From the NCBI GenBank assembly GCA_029907255.1, contig JARYMF010000016.1:1-64000 (forward strand): DNA of 64,000 nucleotides, given 5' to 3'. Both the position numbers and the translations under genes were made by a program. Below the pieces are notes generated by a model. That model made no database searches, was not told the DNA's origin, and saw nothing but the letters and a program-made list of their open reading frames with translations. The stretch is from Armatimonadota bacterium (lineage in GTDB: Bacteria > Armatimonadota > UBA5829 > DTJY01). Positions 50,435 to 59,853 of the stretch are shown here, in pieces (the stretch's first letter is position 1; each line of letters begins with the position of its first letter).

Positions 50435-52000
50435 CTAATTAATTTTGTTCTGAAAGGCTTTTTCAATTGCCATTCCTAATCTTCTTCTTACTTTTTCAAG
50501 TTTAAGCGGATCTAGCTCATAATCTGTTAGCGATTTTGCTACCGTGCGGATGTATTGGTTCGTTGCGCTAGAACCAAGCAAGTTATTAGCAAGACATAAG
50601 TATTCGAAGTCTTCGATGCCATCGCGAATCACTTCCAACCGAAGTGACGAAACTGGGCCGTCAATTCCAACGGGTTTTCCAGGATATAGGAGCGAACCGT
50701 CGCCGAATATATTTGGGTTTATGTTCTTTACGGTCATCATTGATTTCCATGGGTCATCGCATCCTGCCCAAGGCATCCAATACGTCGTTGACCAGTAAAG
50801 GAGTCCGTCAACGCCTTCTCGTTTCTGATGCCAGAAAAGCATTCTGTGTTTCATTGCTTCCTGTTGAACAAAGAAATTCGAATATGGGTCGCCAGGCCCG
50901 CAGCAAACATACCACCAAACATCTTCGCCGGCGTTCTTGCGGGCCCTTATCATTAGCCGGGTACGCGGCTCAAGGTCGAAATAGTGTTCATTTGGACACC
51001 AGATGTTTATCTGCCCGATTGCAAAGTCCCAAATGGTTTTTCCTTCTGCAAAATCTGGTCCTCGGAAGAAAGGCGCCACAATGCGGTATCTTGGTTCGAT
51101 TGCACGTAGGCGGTCTGTAATTTGTTTTAGCCGGTCATAAGCATTTTTATCGACCGGCTCATCAAGAGGGTAAAAGTAGCCCTTCCTAAACCAGTTATTT
51201 TCGATGAGGTACTGGACTAGCGCTTTGAGTTTTGCATCATCTTCGATGTAGGGGATGATATAAGAAGTCATCCGCGGGTCTTCTAGATACGCCTTTGCAT
51301 CGGGCGACATGAGGTCAACCGGGATATGGTATGGTGAAATTTTATGGTCGAGAAGCATCTCATAGTATTTCTTATGTAGCTCTAAAGTCTTTTCAGCGCT
51401 GCCAGTAGCGCCGTGCGTTCGAGCGACTGATTCCATGGTGATGCCGAAAGCTGTCACACAACTGGGTGTCTTAGGTAGGGTGAAGTCCCAAACATGAAGT
51501 TTGATTGCTATGTTTGACGTAAACCTGCCTGCTGTTACCTTAATGCTTCCTTTGTATTCGCCTGCTGGAATTCCCTCAGGTACTTTGACAGTAACCCATA
51601 TTGGTTGAGTAACGTTAGGCTGAAGATCAAAGGGGCGAAGAGGCGGCAGTGGATCTGGATATGGAATTGGTGGATTCATTATAGGCACGTACGAAACTAA
51701 GCCTAACCAGATATTTGTACTTGGAATAACGCCTTTGCCTTTTACCTGCTTGAGGTCAGAAGCTTCGGCTCCAATGTTTCGTATAGTCTTGTTGGACCTT
51801 AGGCATATTTGGAAAGATTCCCATTCGTTGCGTGCAGCGCAAAGATCGGCGGCAGAAGGCGCTTGCTCGGAAGGTAGTGCATCTTGTAGAATTTTCTTTG
51901 CTGATGGTTCAATCCAAAGCCGGTATTCATTTGTTGTTGCCGACGCAGTGCCCAATAATATCATGAGGAGTAGGACAGCGGCGAAGTTTACGTATGCCAT
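50435..52000 (-). CDS. Secreted DUF4091/GH123-like protein
   Basis: A 521-residue exported protein (signal AAVLLLMILLGTASA). An N-terminal beta-sandwich (EYRLWIEPSAKKIL, AARNEWESFQICLRS) is followed by a TIM-barrel-like domain with FYPLDEPVDKNAY; the D-E pair here is likely catalytic, as in GH123. The C-terminal DUF4091 element reads GDGSLLYPGKP, then SLRLEVIRDGIEDFEYL. GH123 enzymes are beta-N-acetylgalactosaminidases; this protein may act on other sugars. ATG 52000 follows GGAGGT by eight bases; a longer frame to 52087 lacks a signal-peptide-like start and SD. Confidence 0.85.
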   Translation of the reverse strand: MAYVNFAAVLLLMILLGTASATTNEYRLWIEPSAKKILQDALPSEQAPSAADLCAARNEWESFQICLRSNKTIRNIGAEASDLKQVKGKGVIPSTNIWLGLVSYVPIMNPPIPYPDPLPPLRPFDLQPNVTQPIWVTVKVPEGIPAGEYKGSIKVTAGRFTSNIAIKLHVWDFTLPKTPSCVTAFGITMESVARTHGATGSAEKTLELHKKYYEMLLDHKISPYHIPVDLMSPDAKAYLEDPRMTSYIIPYIEDDAKLKALVQYLIENNWFRKGYFYPLDEPVDKNAYDRLKQITDRLRAIEPRYRIVAPFFRGPDFAEGKTIWDFAIGQINIWCPNEHYFDLEPRTRLMIRARKNAGEDVWWYVCCGPGDPYSNFFVQQEAMKHRMLFWHQKREGVDGLLYWSTTYWMPWAGCDDPWKSMMTVKNINPNIFGDGSLLYPGKPVGIDGPVSSLRLEVIRDGIEDFEYLCLANNLLGSSATNQYIRTVAKSLTDYELDPLKLEKVRRRLGMAIEKAFQNKIN

Positions 52001-52193
52001 AATTGCGCACCTCCAATAATTATCGTTTTTCATTTCAGCAGGCTGGCAAGAATTCCCTGCTTTGCACCGAGTTATCTTTTGAAGCATGTTTGTTACTTTT
52101 CAAATATGCATGTCGAAATTAAATGCTTGGTTTTACAAAGCTTTTGAAGGTAATTAGGGGAGGCGAGTAAAAAATAATTGCGGAGGTTTTATT

Positions 52194-53291
52194 ATGAGGA
52201 CTTGTTTTCTGTGGATACTTACGCTGTTGGTGTTACTAAAAATTGGCGCATATTCGGCAGATTGTAAATTTCCAGGCCATGTTGGGGCTTATATGAACTT
52301 GCGCGATGGTTCTGCCGAAAACATTTCTGCTCTTATCAATGAGGCTGCAGATTCGGGAATTCAATTTCTTATGCCTATTGCCAAGTCCACAAGCGGCAAG
52401 GCATACTACAAAAGCGAAATTATTCCTGAAGCACGTCCCGGCTCTCCAGATATGCTAAAAATCGTTATAAACGCTGCACATAAACGAGGGCTCAAAGTTT
52501 ATCCATGGATATGCGTTAATTGCGATGGTGGAGAACAACCATCGAAAACTCTCGAAGAACACCCGGAGTGGCGAGTTGTAAGCATTGATGGAAAAAGCGG
52601 TGGTTATATTGACCCTTCTTCTCCGGAAGCACGCGATTATGTGTGCTCTGTAATAAAAGAAATTGTAAGCAAATATGATGTGGATGGTATCAATCTTGAT
52701 TATCTTCGTTATCCAAGCGGCCGCAATTGCTTTTGTGATAGGTGTGCGAGACTTTTTAAAGAAGCAACAGGCTATGATGCACGTGATGCGGACAAAGCTA
52801 TGCCAGGAACTGATAAATGGCGCAAGTGGCGGGCTTGGCGAATGAAGCAGATAAATCTGGAGATGGAGCAGATTCGCAAAGTTGTTAACGAGATTAAGCC
52901 TGGACTGCCGATTTCTAGCTATGTGTGGGGAGTGCACACTTACAGCGAGAAATACCAGACTTGTCAAGATTGGAAGACATGGATTAAAAAGGGCTGGCTC
53001 GATTGGATTAACCCTTCTGGCTACATATACAATATGAAGTCTTTTTCCGACCGTGTAAGCCAAAATCGCTCGGCTATACCTAAAGGTTTCCCATATTTGG
53101 TAACTATTGGTGTGATTACAAGTCATGGTAGGCTTAACACCGCAGACGAAATCAAAGCTCAGATAAATGAAGCAATGAGGCTGGGCGCCGATGGCATAGT
53201 ATTCTTTACGCTAGAATATACAAGGCCGTTTCTAAAGGACCTATCTTCAACGTTAAGGCAACTAGGCAAACATACTTCTCAGACACGTTAA
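52194..53291 (+). CDS. Secreted GHL10-type glycoside hydrolase (DUF187)
   Basis: A 365-residue secreted TIM barrel (signal CFLWILTLLVLLKIGAYSA). It has the complete, uninterrupted GHL10 pattern: GAYMNLRDGSAENI, AAHKRGLKVYPWICVN, VDGINLDYLRYPSGRN (Asp and Tyr conserved), a FCDRCARLFKEATGYD stretch, WRKWRAWRMKQINLEME and a closing GADGIVFFTLEY. It may hydrolyse a polysaccharide with a retaining mechanism; substrates of this family are mostly unknown. GGAGGT precedes ATG 52194. The insertion-bearing homologue at 14537 has the same first half. The two Cys-x2-Cys residues could bind a metal. Confidence 0.85.
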   Translation: MRTCFLWILTLLVLLKIGAYSADCKFPGHVGAYMNLRDGSAENISALINEAADSGIQFLMPIAKSTSGKAYYKSEIIPEARPGSPDMLKIVINAAHKRGLKVYPWICVNCDGGEQPSKTLEEHPEWRVVSIDGKSGGYIDPSSPEARDYVCSVIKEIVSKYDVDGINLDYLRYPSGRNCFCDRCARLFKEATGYDARDADKAMPGTDKWRKWRAWRMKQINLEMEQIRKVVNEIKPGLPISSYVWGVHTYSEKYQTCQDWKTWIKKGWLDWINPSGYIYNMKSFSDRVSQNRSAIPKGFPYLVTIGVITSHGRLNTADEIKAQINEAMRLGADGIVFFTLEYTRPFLKDLSSTLRQLGKHTSQTR

Positions 53292-53446
53292 TTTTTCATC
53301 ATTTTTGTGAATTGCTAAGCTAAAGGGCATTGGCGGAATACAAAGGAAAAAATCTTTTGCTAGTTTAATAGCACTTTTGTTAGAAGCAAGAGAAAGCTTA
53401 CTTCTAATCTTTTCGGACTTATGCATTATAGTTTTTGGAGGTAAAA

Positions 53447-56400
53447 GTGCCAATAGAACAACCCATGCTCCATGATAGAATCGAGGAGCTATTGCTCCAA
53501 AAAGCTCGACAGCGCTGGAATGAAATAGGCAATTTGCGCTGGTGGGGCACTCGACAAATCGAAAAAATCCTAATACGTGAAACTACCGCATATGAGAAGA
53601 TAGATGAGGCATTGAACGCAAGTGACTGGCGTATTATCAAGGTCGGCGATGAGTGGGCTGGCAATGGTGAGTTTGCTTGGTTTCGCTTCCAATTTACAGT
53701 CCCAAAGGAGTTTGCAGGAAAGACGCTTGTAGCATTGTTTCGTTTTGGGAAGACAGGTTGGCTAGGTGGCGAGGGATGCCTCTTCATAGATGGTGTTCCG
53801 TACCAAGGGATAGATCCCAACCATCCGGACGTAATTTTGGCTGAAAAAGCAAAGCCAGGGGAGAAATTTGACCTTGTGGTGGAATGTGTTTCCACACCAG
53901 TTTGGCAGGGCATCAAACACAAGATGGTGCTTGAGCAAGCGGATATTGCGGTGTTGAATACCGATGTTAAGGACTATTACTACGATCTTGGATTCATTCT
54001 TGGGATTGCAGAATCCTTGCCAAAGGGAGATAGGCGTCGCGCAAGAATAGTTCGGATTGCCAATAAAAGTGTGGATTCGTTTAATCTTGAAGAGAAGAGT
54101 TTTGATGCACTTGCAGAAAGCGCCAGAAAGGCGGCAAGAATACTCATGCCCTTATACAAGGCTCCTGCAAACGCAAGCTCCCTTGAATTTGCATGCAATG
54201 GTCATTCTCATATTGACGTGGCTTGGCTATGGCCATATGCGGAGACAGTACGAAAGTGTTCACGCACATTTTCAACTGTTGACCGCTTAATGGAGGAATA
54301 TCCGTATTATCTTTTTACCCAAAGCCAAGCTCAGCTCTATGAGTTTACAAAAGAGCATTATCCTGGTCTCTACCAGAAAATTAAAAAGCGCATAAATGAA
54401 CGAAGATTTGAGCCTCAAGGAAGCATGTGGGTAGAGGCAGATTGCAATCTTACGTCAGGTGAATCCCTTGTAAGGCAGATTTTGCTTGGCAAGACTTATT
54501 TTTTAGATGAATTTGGAATCGAAACAGAAGTATTTTGGCTACCAGATGTATTTGGATACAGCGCCGCATTGCCGCAGATTTTAAAGCTTGGTGGAATCAA
54601 GTATTTCTCAACTATTAAGATAAGTTGGAGCCAGTTTAATAAGTTTCCGTATTCAACTTTTTGGTGGGAGGGAATAGATGGAACGCGGGTTTTAGCTCAT
54701 TTTCCTCCTAGCAATGACTACAACGCAAGAATTGATCCAGGAACGCTTCGAGGAGCGGCAGAGAATTATAGGGAGAAGGATAGATCGGATATCGCCCTTT
54801 ACCCATATGGTTTTGGCGATGGCGGAGGCGGGCCAACTAGAGAACATTTGGAGCATCTGAAGCGTGCTGCAAATTTAGAAGGCGTTCCTAAATGCAAACC
54901 GTCGTGGGTTAGCGACTTTTTCCATGAGCTAGAAAAGAGAAGCGAGGACCTTCCCACATGGGTGGGTGAGCTTTACTTGGAATACCATCGGGGTACATAT
55001 ACCACCCAATCGCGAAACAAGAGAGCGAATCGAAAATCAGAGTTGCTCCTTCGTGACGCTGAAATGGCATGCGGCCTCGCATGGCTTCTTGCGAAAGCTG
55101 AATATCCACATGAACGCTTTACACGTGCTTGGAAGCTCATTTGCAAGAACCAATTCCATGATGTAATTCCTGGAACCTCGGTTACAGATGTTTACAAAGA
55201 CACAGCCGTTGACTACCAAGAAATTGCCGAAATTGGCGAGAAAATGCGAGCCCAGGGTCTGCGGGTAATTGGTGCATCAGAAGCAGAAGGTAATCAAATT
55301 ATTGTATTTAATAGCCTGGCATGGAATCGGTCGGATGCAGTTTGCTTGAAGGTACCTGGGAATGCAAAAGATTGGCATGTGGAAACTATTGATGGCCGGG
55401 TGCTTCCATCACAACCGAAAGCTGGAAATGCATCAGAACTTTGGTTCGAACCGCAGGGACTACCTGGCATAGGGCTTTGCTCATTTAAGCTTGTCAAGGG
55501 TGCTCCAAGGATAGCTAAGGCAAACATAAAGGTTTCAACATCGAGCATGGAAAACTCTTTTTACCGCATCAAAATTGACCGGCAAGGGTTAATAACCTCC
55601 ATTTACGATAAGCGGGCACAAAGGGAGGTGCTTCCCAGGGGAGCCCGTGCCAATCTTTTCCAGTTATTCGAGGACAAGCCGCTTTCTTGGGATGCATGGG
55701 ATATCGAATTCTACTACCGCGATAAAGGCAATGATATAACCGACCTTGCGGAGATTACAGTAGAAGAGGCAGGGCCAGTTCGAGGCTCTGTGAGAATTCT
55801 AAGAAAGTTTGGGAACTCTCAGATTGAGCAAAGGATTGTACTTTGGGGCTCAAATCCAAGAATTGACTTTGAAACCCATGTTGACTGGCATGAAGCTACA
55901 AAGATGCTAAAGGTTGCTTTTCCTGTGGATGTTCATGGAAACAAAGCACGATACGAAATTCAATTCGGGAGTGTTGAGCGCCCAAATCATTGGAATACCA
56001 GTTGGGACTTCGCTCGCTTTGAGGTTCCTGCTCAAAAGTGGGTTGACCTCTCGCAAGCGGATTATGGAGTTAGCCTCTTAAACGACTGCAAGTATGGCCA
56101 TGATATACACGGCAATGTAATACGGCTAACTTTGCTCCGTTCACCTAAAATGCCAGATTCGCAGGCTGATATGGGCGAGCATGTGTTTACATATTCACTT
56201 CTGCCACACCAAGGCGACTGGATAGCAGGGGAGACTGTGCGCAGGGCATATGAGCTAAACGTTCCTATGACGGCGTGGCTTTCGGAGGATAAACCAAGAT
56301 TCAGCGGAAGTCTGTTATCCGTAGATTCGCCAAATGTGATTGTTGAAACAATAAAGAAGGCAGAAAGGGAAGACGCGTTAATCGTGCGATTGTATGAATG

Positions 56401-56569
56401 CTCGGGTGGTCTTGCAAAGATCACGCTTACGGCAGGCTCCTCGATTTCTCGTGCGGCAGAGTGTGACCTTCTTGAGAGAGATAAGAAAGAGCTTGAAGTT
56501 GACGGTAATAAAATCCAGCTGTCATTTACACCTTTTGAGATTAAGACGGTTAAGCTGGTCGCTGGCTAA
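53447..56569 (+). CDS. GH38 alpha-mannosidase
   Basis: A 1040-residue GH38-family enzyme, about the usual length (~1000). The N-terminal region (~60-170) is a beta domain (FAWFRFQFTVPKEFAG). The catalytic domain carries GHSHIDVAWLWP (zinc-binding His and Asp, near residue 253-257), EPQGSMWVEADCNLTSGES and FWLPDVFGYSAALPQIL with the nucleophile Asp near residue 367. A further zinc His lies in KNQFHDVIPGTSV. Beta-rich domains form the rest. The start is GTG 53447, since GGAGG stands just before it. No signal peptide, so it is cytoplasmic and hydrolyses alpha-mannosidic linkages after uptake. The GH130 gene elsewhere supports mannose use. Confidence 0.93.
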   Translation: MPIEQPMLHDRIEELLLQKARQRWNEIGNLRWWGTRQIEKILIRETTAYEKIDEALNASDWRIIKVGDEWAGNGEFAWFRFQFTVPKEFAGKTLVALFRFGKTGWLGGEGCLFIDGVPYQGIDPNHPDVILAEKAKPGEKFDLVVECVSTPVWQGIKHKMVLEQADIAVLNTDVKDYYYDLGFILGIAESLPKGDRRRARIVRIANKSVDSFNLEEKSFDALAESARKAARILMPLYKAPANASSLEFACNGHSHIDVAWLWPYAETVRKCSRTFSTVDRLMEEYPYYLFTQSQAQLYEFTKEHYPGLYQKIKKRINERRFEPQGSMWVEADCNLTSGESLVRQILLGKTYFLDEFGIETEVFWLPDVFGYSAALPQILKLGGIKYFSTIKISWSQFNKFPYSTFWWEGIDGTRVLAHFPPSNDYNARIDPGTLRGAAENYREKDRSDIALYPYGFGDGGGGPTREHLEHLKRAANLEGVPKCKPSWVSDFFHELEKRSEDLPTWVGELYLEYHRGTYTTQSRNKRANRKSELLLRDAEMACGLAWLLAKAEYPHERFTRAWKLICKNQFHDVIPGTSVTDVYKDTAVDYQEIAEIGEKMRAQGLRVIGASEAEGNQIIVFNSLAWNRSDAVCLKVPGNAKDWHVETIDGRVLPSQPKAGNASELWFEPQGLPGIGLCSFKLVKGAPRIAKANIKVSTSSMENSFYRIKIDRQGLITSIYDKRAQREVLPRGARANLFQLFEDKPLSWDAWDIEFYYRDKGNDITDLAEITVEEAGPVRGSVRILRKFGNSQIEQRIVLWGSNPRIDFETHVDWHEATKMLKVAFPVDVHGNKARYEIQFGSVERPNHWNTSWDFARFEVPAQKWVDLSQADYGVSLLNDCKYGHDIHGNVIRLTLLRSPKMPDSQADMGEHVFTYSLLPHQGDWIAGETVRRAYELNVPMTAWLSEDKPRFSGSLLSVDSPNVIVETIKKAEREDALIVRLYECSGGLAKITLTAGSSISRAAECDLLERDKKELEVDGNKIQLSFTPFEIKTVKLVAG

Positions 56570-56686
56570 AAGAAAAAGATTAGTTTGGGATAGTTTCTTC
56601 TGTGTTTGAAATGCATAGTTTGGACAGGGCTACCCGGAAAATGTAACTGATGAGTTTTTACATAAGCGGATGAGACTATTATTCGC

Positions 56687-58855
56687 TTAGAAAGGGCTTT
56701 TCGCTTCATTCCAATCCAGGTAGCTTCCTCCAATTATGGAGGAGCACAGGGGTTTGGAGTCTCTCGTTCGCACGAAAGCATAGCGACCATCGGTTAGTAG
56801 CGGTCGTTCCTTTGTATGGGGCTCAATGGAAATCCAATCGGTAACTCCGTCATGATTGACTTCTATCAAACCCCTTTTCAAAGTTGCCGTTACCCTCAGC
56901 GAACCTAGGTATGGAAACAAAATCGCGGTAAATGTTGCGGTTTTGCCCTTTTTGCGGGAAACTATCAAAGGTACTTTTCGCGTTCCCGATTCGGCAGGAC
57001 ATTCGGTCGAATACACTAGCGACGGAGAATCATCAAGCATGAAAAGGCCAAGCCCTCCATCTTTCGTCTTCCACCTTGCTTGCCATGGTCCTTTGGGAGC
57101 GAAAGAAGCCAATTGCTCGACGTATTTGTATGAAATTGGAGGTGCTTCTGTAGTTGGAACCATCCTTATTGTAAGGTCGCCTTCACATCGGAGGAACCAG
57201 TCATAGGAGTGCTCTTCTTCGCTTTCTAAGTGGTCAACCATAATGAAGTAATCTTCAACGCGAATTACCGTGCGGCGATGAAGCACCCCAGGATAAGCTT
57301 CCTCAGTTTCAGCTTCGGCAACTTCAAAAATATCACCTGAATTAAAGCAAGTAAGCCGGCGTTCCTTTGTCGTAGCTTGGTTCTTGCAATCTACGACCAC
57401 CGTGTTGTGGGCTGGAGTGCTTACATACCATTGCATAATTTCCGAGCCGTAACCAGGTGTTCCGTAGTCTAGAACAAGTGGTTTGCCATTTGCAAAAAAA
57501 GTGATTCCCATTTTATCGCGTTGTCCGTGTCCGAGATGCGGTCCATAATCAAAGGTTATCATGTTTCCGTTCTGAGAACGCAGGACAGCTATGCCCAGGA
57601 CAGGGAAATTAATTGACTTAAAATTCGGTTCTTTGAAGTCCTTGTCAAGAGATCTGCCGTGTAATAGTGCCCAAAGGCTTGCCCTGGGGGATTTGAGCTT
57701 GTCATAGCCTTGTTTTAATACCCAACCTAGCATTGGGTCATCATATCTTGCATAAGCAAGTTCATAAAGACCAAGCGGCAAGAAAGATTTGAACCACCCA
57801 TCGTTGATTGCGGGAAGTTGAAAATTGGGATATGCATAATTAAGTGGAGCAATAAACATTGCCTTGAGCCCTTTGCCTGGTTTTGCTTCCCAGTTATAGA
57901 GGTCAGTGCCGTTGTGAAGTGCTGCCTCAGCAAGGTATAGAAATGCATTCATTGGATAAAAATGGTAGGTGTGGACTGACTCGGGCCAAAGGCCGTCATC
58001 TCCGAGTTGTTTATCTATTTGCGACTTAAAGCTTTCCAACGCATATTGAATAAGCTCTTTATCCTTTATTGCATAGCCGATTACGCCTACTGCCGAGAGA
58101 TGCCATGAGCCCCAATTGCCACCAATGCCCATGTTTCGCAGTCCCTCCGCAACAGGTCGAAATAGCTTTGTCTCGATTTCTGTTTTTTCATTTTCTGACA
58201 ATTCGTTGTAGACCAAATCATAGGCGGCGGCGAGTGGAATAACCCAAACTGCTTCACAGAGCGATTGGTACATAATACCGCCAGCAGTTAGGGAGGTGTG
58301 GGGTCCGGGGTAGGCATTTGCATATTTTATGAGAATTTCGGCAGCCTTGCGAGCATACTGGATATCATCTTCCAAAACATAGGTAAGAGCTAAATCAAAT
58401 GCGGCAACCGATAGCTCGTTATGAGCTCGCCAGCGGACCGCACCATCGTATTTTTCGCCTTTATATATCTGTCCACAGACTGGGCATTTGTAGCCTTCAG
58501 GTCGGGGTTTGAGATCTTCAGGGAGTTCCAGCATGTTGCCATCTTTGCAGAAGAAATTGTGGAAGTGGCCGCTCCTTTCAGGAATTTGGATGTCAACATT
58601 CAGCCACCTATCGGCTGTAGCTTTGATAGATGTGCCGCCTAGGAACATTGGCCGTCCTGAATCTTTTTCATAAAGTTCGCGCTTCCACGAGATTGTTTTA
58701 ACTTCCTTGCGTAGTCTAGCGATTTCTTTCGCGTTGAGGAAAACAGACGGCCTTTCTAGATTCATCGTGGTTGCCCCTAGGTTACTTATCGCTGAGATGA
58801 TAATGATAATTTTTATGATGAACTTCTTTTTCATTTCAGATTTTTTATTAGGCAT
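56687..58855 (-). CDS. Secreted heparinase II/III-like polysaccharide lyase
   Basis: A 722-residue secreted protein with a Lys-rich start and hydrophobic signal (FIIKIIIIISAISNLGATT). The first ~370 residues form an alginate-lyase-like (alpha/alpha) domain with a zinc-ribbon-like insertion KCPVCGQIYKGEKYD and NWGSWHLSAVGVIGYA (Asn/His region). The C-terminal heparinase II/III-like domain has GPHLGHGQRDKMGITFFANG, then LVLDYGTPGYG and TPAHNTVVVDCKNQ, where the His residues fit a lyase. It cleaves uronic-acid-containing polysaccharide by elimination. The start may be ATG 58855 or ATG 58834; neither has a clear SD. Confidence 0.85.
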   Translation of the reverse strand: MPNKKSEMKKKFIIKIIIIISAISNLGATTMNLERPSVFLNAKEIARLRKEVKTISWKRELYEKDSGRPMFLGGTSIKATADRWLNVDIQIPERSGHFHNFFCKDGNMLELPEDLKPRPEGYKCPVCGQIYKGEKYDGAVRWRAHNELSVAAFDLALTYVLEDDIQYARKAAEILIKYANAYPGPHTSLTAGGIMYQSLCEAVWVIPLAAAYDLVYNELSENEKTEIETKLFRPVAEGLRNMGIGGNWGSWHLSAVGVIGYAIKDKELIQYALESFKSQIDKQLGDDGLWPESVHTYHFYPMNAFLYLAEAALHNGTDLYNWEAKPGKGLKAMFIAPLNYAYPNFQLPAINDGWFKSFLPLGLYELAYARYDDPMLGWVLKQGYDKLKSPRASLWALLHGRSLDKDFKEPNFKSINFPVLGIAVLRSQNGNMITFDYGPHLGHGQRDKMGITFFANGKPLVLDYGTPGYGSEIMQWYVSTPAHNTVVVDCKNQATTKERRLTCFNSGDIFEVAEAETEEAYPGVLHRRTVIRVEDYFIMVDHLESEEEHSYDWFLRCEGDLTIRMVPTTEAPPISYKYVEQLASFAPKGPWQARWKTKDGGLGLFMLDDSPSLVYSTECPAESGTRKVPLIVSRKKGKTATFTAILFPYLGSLRVTATLKRGLIEVNHDGVTDWISIEPHTKERPLLTDGRYAFVRTRDSKPLCSSIIGGSYLDWNEAKSPF

Positions 58856-58942
58856 TGGATGGCAGAAAACCTTTATGCACTCAAAATTGGTTGATAAAGT
58901 TAAACTAAAAGAGATTGGAGAAATATTTGCAAAAGGGGATAT

Positions 58943-59767
58943 TTAAAATACAGCCTTTAGCTTATCGCCGACGCCATGCTCGGCGGCGATTGCCCTTAGA
59001 CGCTTTCCTAAGTCTGCACAATATATCCAATATTCTTCTTTGTTGAAGAATAAGCGGTGGTAGCGGTTTATTAACTGCGGATAGTACCTTCTTAAAAACA
59101 GCAGTACAGAATTCCATACTCCTGGCCGCGGGTTCAGCTTATCCGCGTAATAATATTCAAGAGGCAAGGGCGCTATGGTGGAAATAAGTGAACTAAGAGC
59201 CTCGTCAGTGTCTGAGAGTTCTGGCATGAACGGACCGAGGAAGGCATATGCTCTGATTCCTTTTTCGCATGCTCTTTCCAATGCTGCAATCCGCTCGTAA
59301 GTCGGTGAGGCACCAGGTTCAATAAGGAACCTCAGTTTCTCATTCATTGTTGTTAGTGTACTCCCCACCTCGCAATGAGGATATCCTGCCAAAATGTCAA
59401 AATCTCTGGTCACCAATTTGCTTTTTGTTAGCACTGCAATGCTAAAACCGGCTTCTATCAATATCTTTAGGCATGAACGGGATAGCTCATATCGTTTTTC
59501 GACTGGCTGGTAGGCATCGCATACGGAGCTGAAGAATACGGTTCCTGGGGGTTTTCGCTTGACCTCCCGCGCTAGAAGTTCGTGAGCGTTTACTTTAATA
59601 TCTAGGAACTGGCCCCAGCGTTCTTCGTGGCCCGTAAAGCGCTTCATAAATCGCGCATAGCAGTAGATACAACCATGCAAGCAGCCAGTATAGCAGTTGA
59701 CGCAATAGTTAGAAATACCTGACTTGCATAGTATAGATTTTGCGATTACCTCTCGAATTACAGCCAT
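58943..59767 (-). CDS. Radical SAM protein (SplB-like, COG1533 type)
   Basis: A 274-residue radical SAM protein. The 4Fe-4S motif is C-x3-C-x2-C within YTGCLHGCIYCYARF (C29, C33, C36). GTVFFSSVCDAYQPVE is the following conserved segment of SplB-like repair-photolyase relatives, and GFSIAVLTKSKLVTRD and IRAYAFLGPFMP complete the core. The family includes spore photoproduct lyase but most short members have unknown roles in modification. AAAGG precedes ATG 59767. The upstream HflX gene ends 86 bases away in the same direction. Extra Cys residues near the N terminus (ILCKSGISNYCVNC) could bind a second cluster. Confidence 0.85.
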   Translation of the reverse strand: MAVIREVIAKSILCKSGISNYCVNCYTGCLHGCIYCYARFMKRFTGHEERWGQFLDIKVNAHELLAREVKRKPPGTVFFSSVCDAYQPVEKRYELSRSCLKILIEAGFSIAVLTKSKLVTRDFDILAGYPHCEVGSTLTTMNEKLRFLIEPGASPTYERIAALERACEKGIRAYAFLGPFMPELSDTDEALSSLISTIAPLPLEYYYADKLNPRPGVWNSVLLFLRRYYPQLINRYHRLFFNKEEYWIYCADLGKRLRAIAAEHGVGDKLKAVF

Positions 59768-59853
59768 TTGAACCTTTCAAGATTGTATGTGGCGTGGCTT
59801 CCTGAAGAATTAAGATAAACGGATTATTAAATTGCGAGAGCTAAAAGTCTATT

